Notes: a model not told the origin generated them from the letters alone. A DNA stretch of 49,929 nt from Lentisphaerota bacterium (GCA_018676675.1 JABHEG010000195.1:1-49929); one strand, 5' to 3'; shown: positions 9,231 to 18,087, numbered from the stretch's first letter. Translations and numbers: made by a program.

Positions 9231-12200
9231 TCACGGACGCGCCCAGATCTCGACTTCCGGAATGAGGAGCATTTTGCCTTCCTCGCGGGCCGCGATCGTC
9301 AGGCGCAACTGCTGGACGGGCGGCGCGTTGTCGTCGAGTTCCACGAGTCTCGCGGGGAAGTCGTTCCGATCGACCACCGGCTGGCCCTCCAGCGATCCCA
9401 GCGTGACCCACTCACCGTCGACGAGCCCCGTCACCGAGAGGCGCGGATGGGACCTGCTCGTGAGCAGCCAGATTCGGTCCAGCGGATAGGCTTCGCCCAA
9501 GTCGAACTCGATGGCCATGGGAGAGGCGGCTTTCCATCCCACCGCGAACGTCTTCAGGTGCGCGCCATAGCCCTCGTCCCGATGCATCAGGGCGGAGCGC
9601 CGGTCCATGAGATCCCCCTTGGAGAACGGGATGTTCTTCGTCCCGCCTTCGTCTCTGCCCCAGTCGGGGCGTACGGAATATGAGTAGGAGCCGTTCACTT
9701 CTACGTTCGACAGTGGAATGGCTTCGTTCGTGTCCCAGGCCAGGTAGTTGTTTGTCAGGCAGCGCCCGATCGGTGCCTTGATGGCCACGTCTTTCGGCAT
9801 CGGCAAGGTGAAGCGCCAGATCGGCAGGCCGGTCTTCTCGCCCACGTATGCGTGAACAGCGGTCCACCAGCCGACCCAGCTCGACCCCAGAGCGCTCGCG
9901 GACATCGGCTCGAACCCGAAATGCCAGACCTCGCCGTCACCGACGCGGCGTGTCGCCGCAGCCACGGTCCCGTCTTCATAGGCCAGCAGCGGACGATCCG
10001 TATCGGCCAACTGCAGCGAGGAGGTCTGTCCGTACACCGGCAGGGAGCCTTTGATCGCGATTGGGCAACCCAGCGCCGCCGTCACAGTGTCGCTCTTCCC
10101 GCCCTTTTTGGTGACCGGGAACAGCTTCGCGCGCACATGGTCGAGCCGTGAGCCGTCCAGATGCCAGGTAAATGCCTGCGGGTCGGTCACGATCAGCCTG
10201 CCGCCGGCTTCGACCCACGTGACCAGGGCTTCCGCCACCCCACGCCGCTGGTATTCGGCTTCGGCCAGGTAGATCGTACTGAACCGTGACAGATCAAGCT
10301 CGTCCCGTCCAATCTGGTTGTCGCTGATGACCGTGAACCAGCCCCCCGCGTAAGGTCCGATAAGCTGGAACATCCATCGATAAGGGTCACTGCCCTGGCG
10401 GCCACCGAGGAACTCGGCCATGTACGCGTCGTTGGAGAAGAGAATGGCGGCATTGCTGTCGGGATAGACCGGTCGATTCATGGTACGTGCGGTCTCGATG
10501 ACCCCCATGATCGTGCGATGGCGCGGCCAGGACCCGAACCGGTCGAGTTCCATGTTGTGCGGGGTCCGACGTCCGGATGTATCCGGCAAGTACAGGTGGA
10601 AACCCTCGCCGCCGCCGCGGTAGACTTGGCTCATGAGCTCGATCACCTCGCGGGGCCGGAAGCTGTTCGCGTAGTTCTCGACGTGGGTGCAGGGCATGGT
10701 CGCGGCTCCTGAGAGGTCACGAAGCGTCTTGGTGACCCAGGCGACATCCTGCTCCCGCGGGCCGCGCGGGTAGGTCTGATGCGTCACAACATCGCACCAG
10801 CGTCCATACCCCGAGTAGTCGAAGGGCTGAATCTGGGAGATCGGGTCGGGCCCGATCACCACGAGATCCTTGTCGATTCCCTTGACCGTCTCGTAGATCC
10901 GCTTCTGGAAATCGTTGAACCGGTCGTTGTACCAGCGCCGGTAGGCGATCCAGCGGAAGGGGTTGCGATCGTCCATGGACTGTGGGATGCCGAACTTCCC
11001 GTAGCCGAACTCCTCTTTCACCTCCCGGTCCACCTGTTCCATGAATGGATACGGACCACCGTCATAGTGCAGCTTCAGTCCCAGGGGCATCTGGTGATCT
11101 TGAAACTCGTCGGCGGTGCAGGTGCCCCAAATGTGTTCACGCCACTTTCTTACGTAATCGCCGAGCCGCTTCAGGTAGACTTCCTGGTTCCCGTAATCGA
11201 TCACGTAGGCGTAGTTCTTCTCGCCGCGTGGAGTGTCCTCGGTGCCCGCGCGCTGGCTGCCCATGGCGATGAGCTTCACGCCTGATTCTTCCGCAAACCG
11301 GCGCGTCTGGAACGGATCGCGTCCCAGGAGAGTCCCACCGTCGAGATAATGCAGCTTCTGTTTTGCCGCCTGCTCGTAGGCGCCCCGGAGCGTCCACGGC
11401 TGCGCATGCTTGAGGACCACGGGCGCGATCTTGCCCCCGTTGAGGTCGTTCGCCCAGAACATCATCCCCTTTGCCGCCATCCCCGGGCCGCGGTTGCCGA
11501 GGAGCTCCGCATAGACCGGATCTCTGGTTGTCCAGACTTTGGGAAAGTCGGTCTGCACCACGGGAAGCGTTGTCTGGTAGAGCGTCTTTCCGTTGCTGGT
11601 AACGGTGAACGCAACGGTTTCGTTCTCTGCACCTACGACCACATATGGCAGCTCCAACGTTTCTCCGGCCGCTGCTTCGGCCGTCGCGTTGAAGCTCTCA
11701 CGGCTCTCGGCGGCCACGGCCACGGTGGCACGGATCGGGACGTTCGGCATCCTGGCGACGAAGCGATTGGTCTGGCGGGCATTGCCGGCGCGAGCGGCCA
11801 TACCCCGGCTCAGCACGCGCAATCCTTGCGGATGGGGAAACAGAACATCCCCGAAGGCGGCGGGCTGGAGAAACGAGCCCTGCACACCGGCCCAGGACGA
11901 GTACTCCCCGGCGTGGGGTCGACCCCGGTTCACGTTGAGTCCCCAGACATCGCCCGGACGCGGTTTCGTGCCGAACGTACTCCAGCCGATGGCCGCTTCG
12001 ATGACCCAGTGATCCGTGCCGTGTTTCCAAGCCACCTTGATGTCCGGCTCGATGTTGATCGCGGTCTTGGCGGATCCACGTACCACCATGAACTGGCCGA
12101 CCGTCGCGCCCACGGCCGTGATCCCGAGGTGCGTGCTGGTGATGCCGTCGTTGTGGAAATCCACGAAGAGCTCGACCAAGTCATCGCGCCACACCCGTTT

Positions 12201-13127
12201 GGCCTCCGCCTCGACGGCCTTTGTGGTCAGCAGATCCATGCGCGGCTCTTCGGCCCGAACGCCCAGGTAAAGCGCTCGGTCGTCCCAGGTGATCCGCGCC
12301 TGGGTTTGTGCTGTAGCTGGTGTCACACCGCGATTCAACAGGAAGTTCTGCAGCACAGCCGTCTTCGCCCAGGCGTCGTCATTGAGTACGCCGTCCACGT
12401 CAGGCGGGTTCTGAGCAGGCGACAACGAGACGGACGGGGGGCCGCTGCTCTTGACCGGCAGCACGGCGGCCGTGGCCTTCAAGTCGTACAGGAAGTAGGT
12501 GTCGGCAGAGGGATACAGATCATTGGTCCATTCATTGGGGCCTTCGACGGCATCGCGGATGCTCATCTTGACTCGCACGCCGATGGTACTGCCCTTGATC
12601 TTCAGCGGTTTCCGGGGAACGCGTATCTCGATCTCGCGACCATCCGGGGAGTAATGCCCCATCGGACCGCTCGCGGGGTTCCAGCTCTTGTGCCCTTCGT
12701 ACCAGAGATAGGTTCTGGGCTTGTCCCCGGTCAGGTCGACCACGTACGCCTGATTGAAGCCGACCTTGGGGCGGGCAATCTGCGTTGTCATGTAGTCCGG
12801 CTTGGCGTCGCCATTGACGTCCAGAACGATGTAGCGACGGTTCGCCCAGTAGCCTTTCTTGAACTTGCCCTGTGTCTTGTCGGCAAAGGGTCTGGGGCGT
12901 GGCCAGCGGATGCGGAGATAGAGGAAGACTTCGTCGTGCGCGACCCAGAGCTTCTCGACGGCGGCAAACGGCGTTTGAACGGCTCCCAAGGGCTCTGCGG
13001 GCATCTCGTAAGCGACTCCGCCCGTCCAGTCGTTCATGTTGCCGTCGATGGTGATCGCGACGGCGGAGCAGTTGGACGCAGCGATGAAGACTGCCGCAAG
13101 AGCGGCGGCGAGTGCGTGTGTGCGCAT
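9231..13127 (-). CDS. Secreted multidomain glycosidase-like protein with two CBM9-like modules
   Basis: A 1298-residue exported protein (signal peptide THALAAALAAVFIAASNCSA). Two CBM9-like domains come first: about 25-230 (ITIDGNMNDWTGG) and about 240-430 (PDVDGVLNDDAW, then WRDDLVELFVDFHND). A probable TIM barrel covers about 540-850, with Glu in CTADEFQDH (near 673) and HVENYANSF (near 816) as candidate catalytic residues. A flavodoxin-like domain like the GH42 trimerisation domain covers about 880-1050 (LVTWVEAGGRLIVTDP). The C-terminal 120 residues resemble a discoidin/F5-8-type binding domain. The ATG at 13127 has GAGG 7 bases upstream. The barrel is too divergent to name a GH family. 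Spacing to its neighbours (101 and 143 bases) is compatible with a shared transcript. Confidence 0.65.
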   Translation of the reverse strand: MRTHALAAALAAVFIAASNCSAVAITIDGNMNDWTGGVAYEMPAEPLGAVQTPFAAVEKLWVAHDEVFLYLRIRWPRPRPFADKTQGKFKKGYWANRRYIVLDVNGDAKPDYMTTQIARPKVGFNQAYVVDLTGDKPRTYLWYEGHKSWNPASGPMGHYSPDGREIEIRVPRKPLKIKGSTIGVRVKMSIRDAVEGPNEWTNDLYPSADTYFLYDLKATAAVLPVKSSGPPSVSLSPAQNPPDVDGVLNDDAWAKTAVLQNFLLNRGVTPATAQTQARITWDDRALYLGVRAEEPRMDLLTTKAVEAEAKRVWRDDLVELFVDFHNDGITSTHLGITAVGATVGQFMVVRGSAKTAINIEPDIKVAWKHGTDHWVIEAAIGWSTFGTKPRPGDVWGLNVNRGRPHAGEYSSWAGVQGSFLQPAAFGDVLFPHPQGLRVLSRGMAARAGNARQTNRFVARMPNVPIRATVAVAAESRESFNATAEAAAGETLELPYVVVGAENETVAFTVTSNGKTLYQTTLPVVQTDFPKVWTTRDPVYAELLGNRGPGMAAKGMMFWANDLNGGKIAPVVLKHAQPWTLRGAYEQAAKQKLHYLDGGTLLGRDPFQTRRFAEESGVKLIAMGSQRAGTEDTPRGEKNYAYVIDYGNQEVYLKRLGDYVRKWREHIWGTCTADEFQDHQMPLGLKLHYDGGPYPFMEQVDREVKEEFGYGKFGIPQSMDDRNPFRWIAYRRWYNDRFNDFQKRIYETVKGIDKDLVVIGPDPISQIQPFDYSGYGRWCDVVTHQTYPRGPREQDVAWVTKTLRDLSGAATMPCTHVENYANSFRPREVIELMSQVYRGGGEGFHLYLPDTSGRRTPHNMELDRFGSWPRHRTIMGVIETARTMNRPVYPDSNAAILFSNDAYMAEFLGGRQGSDPYRWMFQLIGPYAGGWFTVISDNQIGRDELDLSRFSTIYLAEAEYQRRGVAEALVTWVEAGGRLIVTDPQAFTWHLDGSRLDHVRAKLFPVTKKGGKSDTVTAALGCPIAIKGSLPVYGQTSSLQLADTDRPLLAYEDGTVAAATRRVGDGEVWHFGFEPMSASALGSSWVGWWTAVHAYVGEKTGLPIWRFTLPMPKDVAIKAPIGRCLTNNYLAWDTNEAIPLSNVEVNGSYSYSVRPDWGRDEGGTKNIPFSKGDLMDRRSALMHRDEGYGAHLKTFAVGWKAASPMAIEFDLGEAYPLDRIWLLTSRSHPRLSVTGLVDGEWVTLGSLEGQPVVDRNDFPARLVELDDNAPPVQQLRLTIAAREEGKMLLIPEVEIWARP

Positions 13128-13228
13128 GGTTGTGCCTCGTAGGCCTATATCTCTCATTATGCCGATTATTCACGCGACAAGTCGGCCCGCCACCATACGC
13201 GTGACAAGCTCTCGGGCCACTATAGGGC

Positions 13229-15265
13229 TCATGCTTGCGGTCTTGTACCGGGTGACAGGCAGTTTCGCCAGAGCACGGCGTAACGGCCGCAGTCGAGTGT
13301 TACATGAGTGCCATGCACCCACCAACGTCCCGCGAAGCCGTCCGCCAGAGTCGCCAAAGGCGTAAAGGCGTTCGTGTCGGCATCCCATGTCTGAAGACGC
13401 TCGCCAACCTGGATCACAAATCGGCCGAGCATCCCCGAGTATGCCAGTCGAACGGTTCCGTCCGGGACGGTCGAACGTTGTGCGTGTGGCGATAGAGAAG
13501 CCGCCTGCGTATCAAAAACGAGAAGCTGGTCGCCTCCCTGCATCAGCCATCGGTGTGCATCGATGGGACCGTGGTTCACGAGGGTGTGCGCGCCCGGCGG
13601 ACACTCCGCGCTGCGGATGACATCCATGGTGCACGGGTCCAGCACGACGGCAAATGCGCGGTCGTGAACCGGCTTGGCCGTTGAACAATCGGAGAGGTAG
13701 GACGTGCCCGCCACGAGGCACCCGGTAGCTGGATCGAAAACAGGACTCACGATATGCTGCGCGCGCAGAGCAGCGTTGCGGTAGCCGGCCTCTCCGGTAA
13801 GGGTATCAAACCGGATCATCGCGCCGTCAAGCGTTCCGTATTTGGGTCGGAACGCAGCCCAGACAACACGCCCATCCGTGGTGATGCCTGCGCCGTGTTG
13901 CCCCTGGCTATTCTGAGCGACGAGGTGCGGATTGCGCGGGAAGCCGGCCGGCCTTGATGGGTCGTACTCGGTAAGTTGGCCACCTCCATAGATGGCGAAG
14001 TAGATCTTCCCGCCGACCTCGACAGCGTAGTCGCACTGGCCCAAAGAACCGGCCACGCGCCCTGCATGGGAGCCCTTGCCTTCCCGCGTGTCGTAGTCCC
14101 AGAAGTTCATGGCGATGAACGGCGTCCCCACAACACGGTCTTTGCCCACGGGCAGAATGGCGTTGCAGCGATGCTCGTTCTCGGTTCGGAAGTGACGCGT
14201 CAACTCCAGGGCACCGGTTGCCAGGTCGTGGCGACGGAACGTGCCGTAGAGATCCACGCTCACCAGCTTGCCGCCGCCAGTCAGCGCACACCCGCTGTGG
14301 CGTGTGTCCGGCATCGTCAAGAGCGGCGTGGTGCTTCCATCGTCCAGATCCCAAGTGATGATCTTGGCGCACGCGTTGATGCTGTCGCTCTGAACGCCAA
14401 TCACCTTCCTGCCCCGGCGTCCCAGCCAGCAGGCCTCCTGGTTTGGCGGATGATCGTGCGGAGTGATTTCGCCCGTTATCCCATCCAGCCAACCAAAGTA
14501 GGGCAGGTAGAGGCGTCCCTGCTCCACGTATTTGAGCCAGCGCATCAGGCCGATGGCGGGATGGTGATTGTCCGCCGTCAATCGCTGCCATTGGACCTGC
14601 TCGCCCTTCGGATCCCAACGCAGGAACGAAAGCCCGGGCGTCTCAAAGATGAATCCATAGGAGCCATCCGGCATACGCCAATGATCGTGATGGAAGTTGT
14701 CCGGTGGCTTCTCAGCTTCCTCGTAAACGCGGACCGTCTTCCGCGTGCGCGTGTCGAAGCAAACCAGTGCGGTCTGGGTGCCGCAGAAGAGCTTACCCGT
14801 TGCATGATCCAGCGCCATACCCGGCGTGATCCATCTGCCTGCCGCGACGGGATACGTCTGCCACTGGCCCGAGGAGAGCGACAGTCGAACAAAGTCCAAC
14901 GCCCTACGTCGTGCCGGGGCATCTGTGCGGTAGCCCGCCAGCCACAGGCAGTCCGCGCTTTGGGCCGTCACTCCGTAGACGCAAGTGAAGTCACGCCATG
15001 GAAAGGTGGTGAACTGGCCATCCTCTGTTGTCAGGAAACTCGTGGCGCCTGCTTCGCCGCTGAGGCAGGAAATGAAGAACCGTTCTCTCCCGTCATCATC
15101 TGGGCCGATGGACGTCATCTGCGCGTTCACGAAAGGATCCGGTGTGGCGGGCTTTCTGAACAGCGTGATCCTTCCCCGTTCCTTCGAGTTGTGGATCTCA
15201 ACGCACTCGCCAGTGCCACCGGCGTGTTCGTCAGGCTGGCAGATGATTGGCGCCCTATCTTCCAT
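13229..15265 (-). CDS. Cytoplasmic beta-propeller protein of unknown function
   Basis: A 678-residue protein with recurring beta-strand segments and short hydrophobic-Gly turns (GKLFCGTQTALVCFDTRTRKTVRVY, GKIYFAIYGGGQLTEYDP), typical of a seven- or eight-bladed propeller. There is no signal peptide: the N-terminus is MEDRAPIICQPDEHAGG. This is unusual because every other enzyme-sized protein in the operon except the oxidoreductase is exported. AGGAG lies 6-7 bases before the ATG. It is the first gene of the six-gene minus-strand set. A lyase role, as in oligogalacturonate lyases with propeller folds, or a sensing role are both possible; neither is shown by any residue I can point to. Confidence 0.6.
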   Translation of the reverse strand: MEDRAPIICQPDEHAGGTGECVEIHNSKERGRITLFRKPATPDPFVNAQMTSIGPDDDGRERFFISCLSGEAGATSFLTTEDGQFTTFPWRDFTCVYGVTAQSADCLWLAGYRTDAPARRRALDFVRLSLSSGQWQTYPVAAGRWITPGMALDHATGKLFCGTQTALVCFDTRTRKTVRVYEEAEKPPDNFHHDHWRMPDGSYGFIFETPGLSFLRWDPKGEQVQWQRLTADNHHPAIGLMRWLKYVEQGRLYLPYFGWLDGITGEITPHDHPPNQEACWLGRRGRKVIGVQSDSINACAKIITWDLDDGSTTPLLTMPDTRHSGCALTGGGKLVSVDLYGTFRRHDLATGALELTRHFRTENEHRCNAILPVGKDRVVGTPFIAMNFWDYDTREGKGSHAGRVAGSLGQCDYAVEVGGKIYFAIYGGGQLTEYDPSRPAGFPRNPHLVAQNSQGQHGAGITTDGRVVWAAFRPKYGTLDGAMIRFDTLTGEAGYRNAALRAQHIVSPVFDPATGCLVAGTSYLSDCSTAKPVHDRAFAVVLDPCTMDVIRSAECPPGAHTLVNHGPIDAHRWLMQGGDQLLVFDTQAASLSPHAQRSTVPDGTVRLAYSGMLGRFVIQVGERLQTWDADTNAFTPLATLADGFAGRWWVHGTHVTLDCGRYAVLWRNCLSPGTRPQA

Positions 15266-15309
15266 GGCAATCTCCTAGATCGGTTGGTGGTTGTGTCAAG
15301 TAACCGCCC

Positions 15310-15352
15310 GAACATGTTCCGTAGTGAACTCATTTCTATCACGTTACAACGT
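15310..15352. promoter_or_regulatory. Two short palindromes upstream of the six-gene operon
   Basis: GAACATGTTC (15310-15319) is a perfect 10-base palindrome 44 bases before the beta-propeller start. ACGTTACAACGT (15341-15352) is a perfect 5-2-5 palindrome further upstream. Both could be operators for a dimeric repressor. No regulator is linked to them and no clear -10/-35 pair was found. Confidence 0.25.
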
Positions 15353-15403
15353 TGCGCGCGTTCTCCCCCCCCCTTGGACCTCTCAACAGCGCTGGCAGCT
15401 TGG

Positions 15404-15429
15404 ACCACGGAGACACGAAGGCACGGAGG
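15404..15429 (+). repeat. Left arm of 26-base inverted repeat flanking a GxxExxY remnant
   Basis: The 26-base arm begins ACCACGGAGACAC and ends AAGGCACGGAGG. Its reverse complement occurs at 15783-15808 with 24 of 26 bases the same. The pair encloses the GxxExxY pseudogene and looks like terminal inverted repeats of a cassette. Confidence 0.7.
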
Positions 15430-15520
15430 GATAGAGGCAGGGGAGGTCTGCGGATTTCACGCCGGCTTATCAGCCATCGCGAACTCCGCAGACGTCTTCT
15501 TCTTGGAGACCGGCCAGAGA

Positions 15521-15696
15521 TCACAGCACCAACCTCCGGATGCCCTGCTTCAGTACGGGAACGTTGACGTTCACGAGCAACCCCACGCGACTCTCAGTCT
15601 TGGACGTTCATAGAGTCCCGGCCCCCAGTGGCGGTGGACCTCGATTGCCTCTCCAATGATCTGCTCGGTGAGGGTTCCGTTGATCAACTTCCCCAT
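15521..15696 (-). pseudogene. GxxExxY family gene, internally deleted and frameshifted
   Basis: The ATG at 15696 follows GGAGG by 9 bases and opens a protein starting MGKLINGTLTEQIIGEAIE, followed by VHRHWGPGLYE. This is the canonical N-terminus of GxxExxY proteins, including the name-giving Gly-x-x-Glu motif. Shortly after, in another frame, the sequence reads RVGLLVNVNVPVLKQGIRR and LVL before a stop (15521-15523), which is the family's typical C-terminus. The middle of the protein, roughly 75 residues in intact members (including the PD-(D/E)XK-like core), is missing. The gene is therefore a deletion remnant. Flanking inverted repeats at 15404 and 15783 suggest it came as a cassette. Confidence 0.75.
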
Positions 15697-15782
15697 GCTC
15701 TGCGTTCCTCCAAATGGAACATCGTGAGAGCCCAGTTCATACGGCAGTATGGACCGAGATCTCACGACCTCTCTTCCTTTTT

Positions 15783-15808
15783 CCTCCGTGCCTTGTTGTC
15801 TCCGTGGT
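15783..15808 (-). repeat. Right arm of 26-base inverted repeat flanking a GxxExxY remnant
   Basis: Read on the minus strand, this arm matches the left arm (15404-15429) at 24 of 26 positions; the only differences are two adjacent bases in the middle. The distance between outer ends is 405 bases. Confidence 0.7.
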
Positions 15809-15867
15809 GTCACAAATACTCACTGCCTACGGAGCGGCGTCCATTCCCGGGCGCACCTGCGCCGTTG

Positions 15868-16653
15868 TCAACGAGTGGACTTCCCACGGCAGAAATCGTC
15901 ATAGACTTCCATCGCCTCTTCCACCTCCAGGGGATCCCCGAACCCGATTGTCAGAATATCCCCGTCCTTGATGTTCTCAAGAACGAACGGCAGAGCTTCA
16001 TCGGGCGGTATTCTCCCGGCGCCAAGAGTCTTCATTATTATGAATGTCTTGTCGATGCCGTTTATCAGGTCTATCCGATCTTCAACTGAGTCGCTGTTGC
16101 AGTGTCCTCGGTATATATGGTTATTCTTGTTCAATGGGAAGAGATACACGTCAATCGAAGGATGGTGCTTCTCGCAGAACTCAACGACCCGGGCATCGTG
16201 ACATGAGATGCCGGCCACAATGCCAGCTTCGTGAATCATGTCCAGTAGCCGGTTCAGCCCCGGTATCTCCCCGTTCCTCGGTTTCTGAGATGCTTGTTGG
16301 TCATGAACGAGAATCGCCTCCGACTTTCTATCGATCCCCATCCTGCATTTCAGCGTGTGGCTCTTCACGTCCGATGAACAGTCGATTCTCGTACTGGTTA
16401 TCATCCTCATTTTCGCGCCGATACGTCTCTCTACACAGTCACTTATCCCGAACATTCGGTCGCTGACGGATGTTTCTATCGTGTTGATGCCGTACTCGGC
16501 GCATTTGCAGATCAAGTCGACCACATTCTTGTCAGTGAAGTGGCTCCTGTAGTGCTCCATTCTTGCCTTGCTCAAGTCGGACCTGCCAAGGATGGGATTG
16601 GTGCCGCATACAATTCTGCTGACATCGCAATTGCCGATTCTTACATATTCCAT
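15868..16653 (-). CDS. Degenerate aldo/keto-reductase-like TIM-barrel protein
   Basis: A 261-residue cytoplasmic protein with the aldo/keto reductase layout: N-terminal VSRIVCGTNPILG, then CAEYGINTIETS, MITSTRI, EAILVHDQQ and a C-terminal IGFGDPLEVEEAMEVY. The classic Asp-Tyr-Lys-His tetrad looks eroded. GINTIETS has Glu in the Asp position, no Tyr follows, the Lys position is Arg (STR), and only His in LVHD remains. It may have lost NADPH-dependent reduction and serve another role. It is the last gene of an operon, 31 bases after the ArsR-type gene. AAGGG precedes the ATG. Arg codons AGG and AGA are frequent here, unlike the large enzyme genes. Confidence 0.65.
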   Translation of the reverse strand: MEYVRIGNCDVSRIVCGTNPILGRSDLSKARMEHYRSHFTDKNVVDLICKCAEYGINTIETSVSDRMFGISDCVERRIGAKMRMITSTRIDCSSDVKSHTLKCRMGIDRKSEAILVHDQQASQKPRNGEIPGLNRLLDMIHEAGIVAGISCHDARVVEFCEKHHPSIDVYLFPLNKNNHIYRGHCNSDSVEDRIDLINGIDKTFIIMKTLGAGRIPPDEALPFVLENIKDGDILTIGFGDPLEVEEAMEVYDDFCRGKSTR

Positions 16654-16684
16654 ACCTGGGTCCCTTCCGTTCGCTCCGTCGCGC

Positions 16685-16963
16685 TCACAGGTCCTGAAGG
16701 AAGTCTCGTGCTCGCTTGAGAGCTGCTTCGTCTTTGTAGTTGTAGACGCAGTTCCGGACCTTCTCCTGGCGTACCAGGCCGGCTTCTCGCAGTATCTTCA
16801 GGTGGTGAGAAACATTGGGTTGGCTACCGTGCAGCGCCTCGACGATCTCGTTCACGGTACGACCACTTTGGTAGCTCCGCAGAGTTGGGGCCTCCGGGAG
16901 CAAGCCGAGAACTTCCAGGCGCAGCGGATGGCTTAGGGCTTTGAAGAGCTTCGCGAAATCCAT
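16685..16963 (-). CDS. ArsR/SmtB-type winged-helix transcriptional regulator
   Basis: A 92-residue protein that is almost entirely one winged-helix DNA-binding domain. The N-terminus LFKALSHPLRLEVLGLL is the standard ArsR family opening, and the recognition helix lies in GSQPNVSHHLKILREAGLV. No Cys pair of a classical metal site (ELCVC-type) is seen in the recognition helix, so it probably does not sense arsenic. Its start overlaps the end of the Gfo/Idh/MocA gene by 31 bases, implying translational coupling. It is expected to repress this operon through the inverted repeat at 18066-18087. Confidence 0.9.
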   Translation of the reverse strand: MDFAKLFKALSHPLRLEVLGLLPEAPTLRSYQSGRTVNEIVEALHGSQPNVSHHLKILREAGLVRQEKVRNCVYNYKDEAALKRARDFLQDL

Positions 16964-18042
16964 GTTGTGCGTCCGTGATGAGCGGCGGAATCGTGGGCCG
17001 CCAATATCAGTTGGAGGTTGTGGATCCCAGCAGATCCATCCTCAAGTCTTGCCTCGAGCACTGATTCCGCATGTCTGCGGATGGCTGACTGGTATATGTT
17101 CCCGGCGCCGGGGGCGGGGATCCTCTCAACACCGTTGGCATCTTCGACTTCCATTCGCAGTCCTACGGGGTCGCTTTCGTCTCCGGAAAGTTGGAAGAGT
17201 GTGCCATACGCTCGCAGAACGCCCTCCGTCCCGTAGGCTTCATAGCCCAGGTTTGACAATGCCGTCAACAGCCCGCCGCGCGGTTCGCTGAAGGCTACCC
17301 GGATAGAGCCGGTCAGTCCGGATTCTGTCTCGAACTTGATGTAGGCGCCGTTCTCGACAACTATGTCGAGCGTCTTTGGGTAGTAGACGCAAGATACGGA
17401 GGCAATCCGACTTCGGAGGAGGAACTCCGCCATGTAGAAGCAATGGCTGCCCAAGTCCCCGGTAGGTCCCCCCAGACTGCTGGCATCGGAGCAACGCCAG
17501 GACGCGGCCTGATCAGGCGTGGTCCCGTACAGCATCTCCATGTGCAGGCAGATGTCGTTCACTTCCCCGATCCGCCCCTCCGCAATCAACGTCCGGGCCA
17601 TGATGTTCAGGGCATTGTGCTCCATCACGTGATCGACCGCAAGGCTCACGCCATGGTCTCTCGCGAGAGTCCTGAGCAGACGTGCCTCCTCCAACGATGT
17701 TGCCATTGGCTTCTCGATGAGGCAGTGTCTGCCGGCTTCCAGCACGTCTCTGGCAATACTGGCGTGGGATGCGTTGTCGGTGGCGATGATGACCGCGTCG
17801 ACCTCGTCGGACTTCAGCATATCCTGGAGCGATCCGAACCACCTCACTCCGAGTCTGTCGGCAACCTTCCGGCGCTGCTGATTGCGGTCGGTCACGCCGG
17901 CAAGCCCGATGTTCGAGCGCCCGGCCGGAGGGGGAACCCCACAGGCAAACCCCTCGGCAATGAGGCGGTTCTCAGCAATGACGCCAAGCCCGGCGATGCC
18001 GTATCGGACGCTCGAAGACAGCTTGTTGGATGACCTGTTCAC
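16933..18042 (-). CDS. Gfo/Idh/MocA family oxidoreductase
   Basis: A 369-residue cytoplasmic NAD(P)-dependent dehydrogenase-type protein. The Rossmann N-terminus reads YGIAGLGVIAENRLIAEG, and the catalytic-Lys motif is LIEKPMATS (Glu110-Lys111-Pro112). GDLGSHCFYMAEFLL in the substrate domain carries the Asp/His pair usual in the family. The start is a GTG at 18042 with AGGAG 6 bases upstream. It is the first gene of an operon with the ArsR-type regulator (31-base overlap) and an aldo/keto-reductase-like gene. It has little visible similarity to the other Gfo/Idh/MocA protein in this window (5439-6578) beyond family motifs. Substrate unknown. Confidence 0.9.
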   Translation of the reverse strand: MNRSSNKLSSSVRYGIAGLGVIAENRLIAEGFACGVPPPAGRSNIGLAGVTDRNQQRRKVADRLGVRWFGSLQDMLKSDEVDAVIIATDNASHASIARDVLEAGRHCLIEKPMATSLEEARLLRTLARDHGVSLAVDHVMEHNALNIMARTLIAEGRIGEVNDICLHMEMLYGTTPDQAASWRCSDASSLGGPTGDLGSHCFYMAEFLLRSRIASVSCVYYPKTLDIVVENGAYIKFETESGLTGSIRVAFSEPRGGLLTALSNLGYEAYGTEGVLRAYGTLFQLSGDESDPVGLRMEVEDANGVERIPAPGAGNIYQSAIRRHAESVLEARLEDGSAGIHNLQLILAAHDSAAHHGRTTWISRSSSKP

Positions 18043-18065
18043 AGTCGGCTCCTGAATCAGGCAAA

Positions 18066-18087
18066 TCGAAATATCTACATATATCGA
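18066..18087. promoter_or_regulatory. Candidate ArsR-type operator
   Basis: TCGAAATAT (18066-18074) and ATATATCGA (18079-18087) form a 9-4-9 inverted repeat with one mismatch, in an AT-rich patch starting 24 bases upstream of the GTG start of the Gfo/Idh/MocA gene. ArsR/SmtB proteins typically bind AT-rich imperfect inverted repeats over the promoter, so autoregulation is the simplest reading. Confidence 0.5.

Noticed and set aside
11349..13142. Long plus-strand ORF of 597 residues
   Set aside because: Antisense to the CBM9/GH gene, which has signal peptide, ribosome site and family motifs; in GC-rich DNA such antisense open frames are common.
15310..15319. GAACATGTTC as an SOS (LexA) box
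   Set aside because: The Gram-positive LexA box needs four bases between GAAC and GTTC; only two are present, and no SOS gene follows.
13976..15613. Plus-strand ORF of 545 residues
   Set aside because: Lies opposite the beta-propeller gene and has no recognisable motif or ribosome site.
15628..16089. Plus-strand ORF of 153 residues over the GxxExxY and AKR-like region
   Set aside because: Overlaps two better supported minus-strand features and shows no family resemblance.
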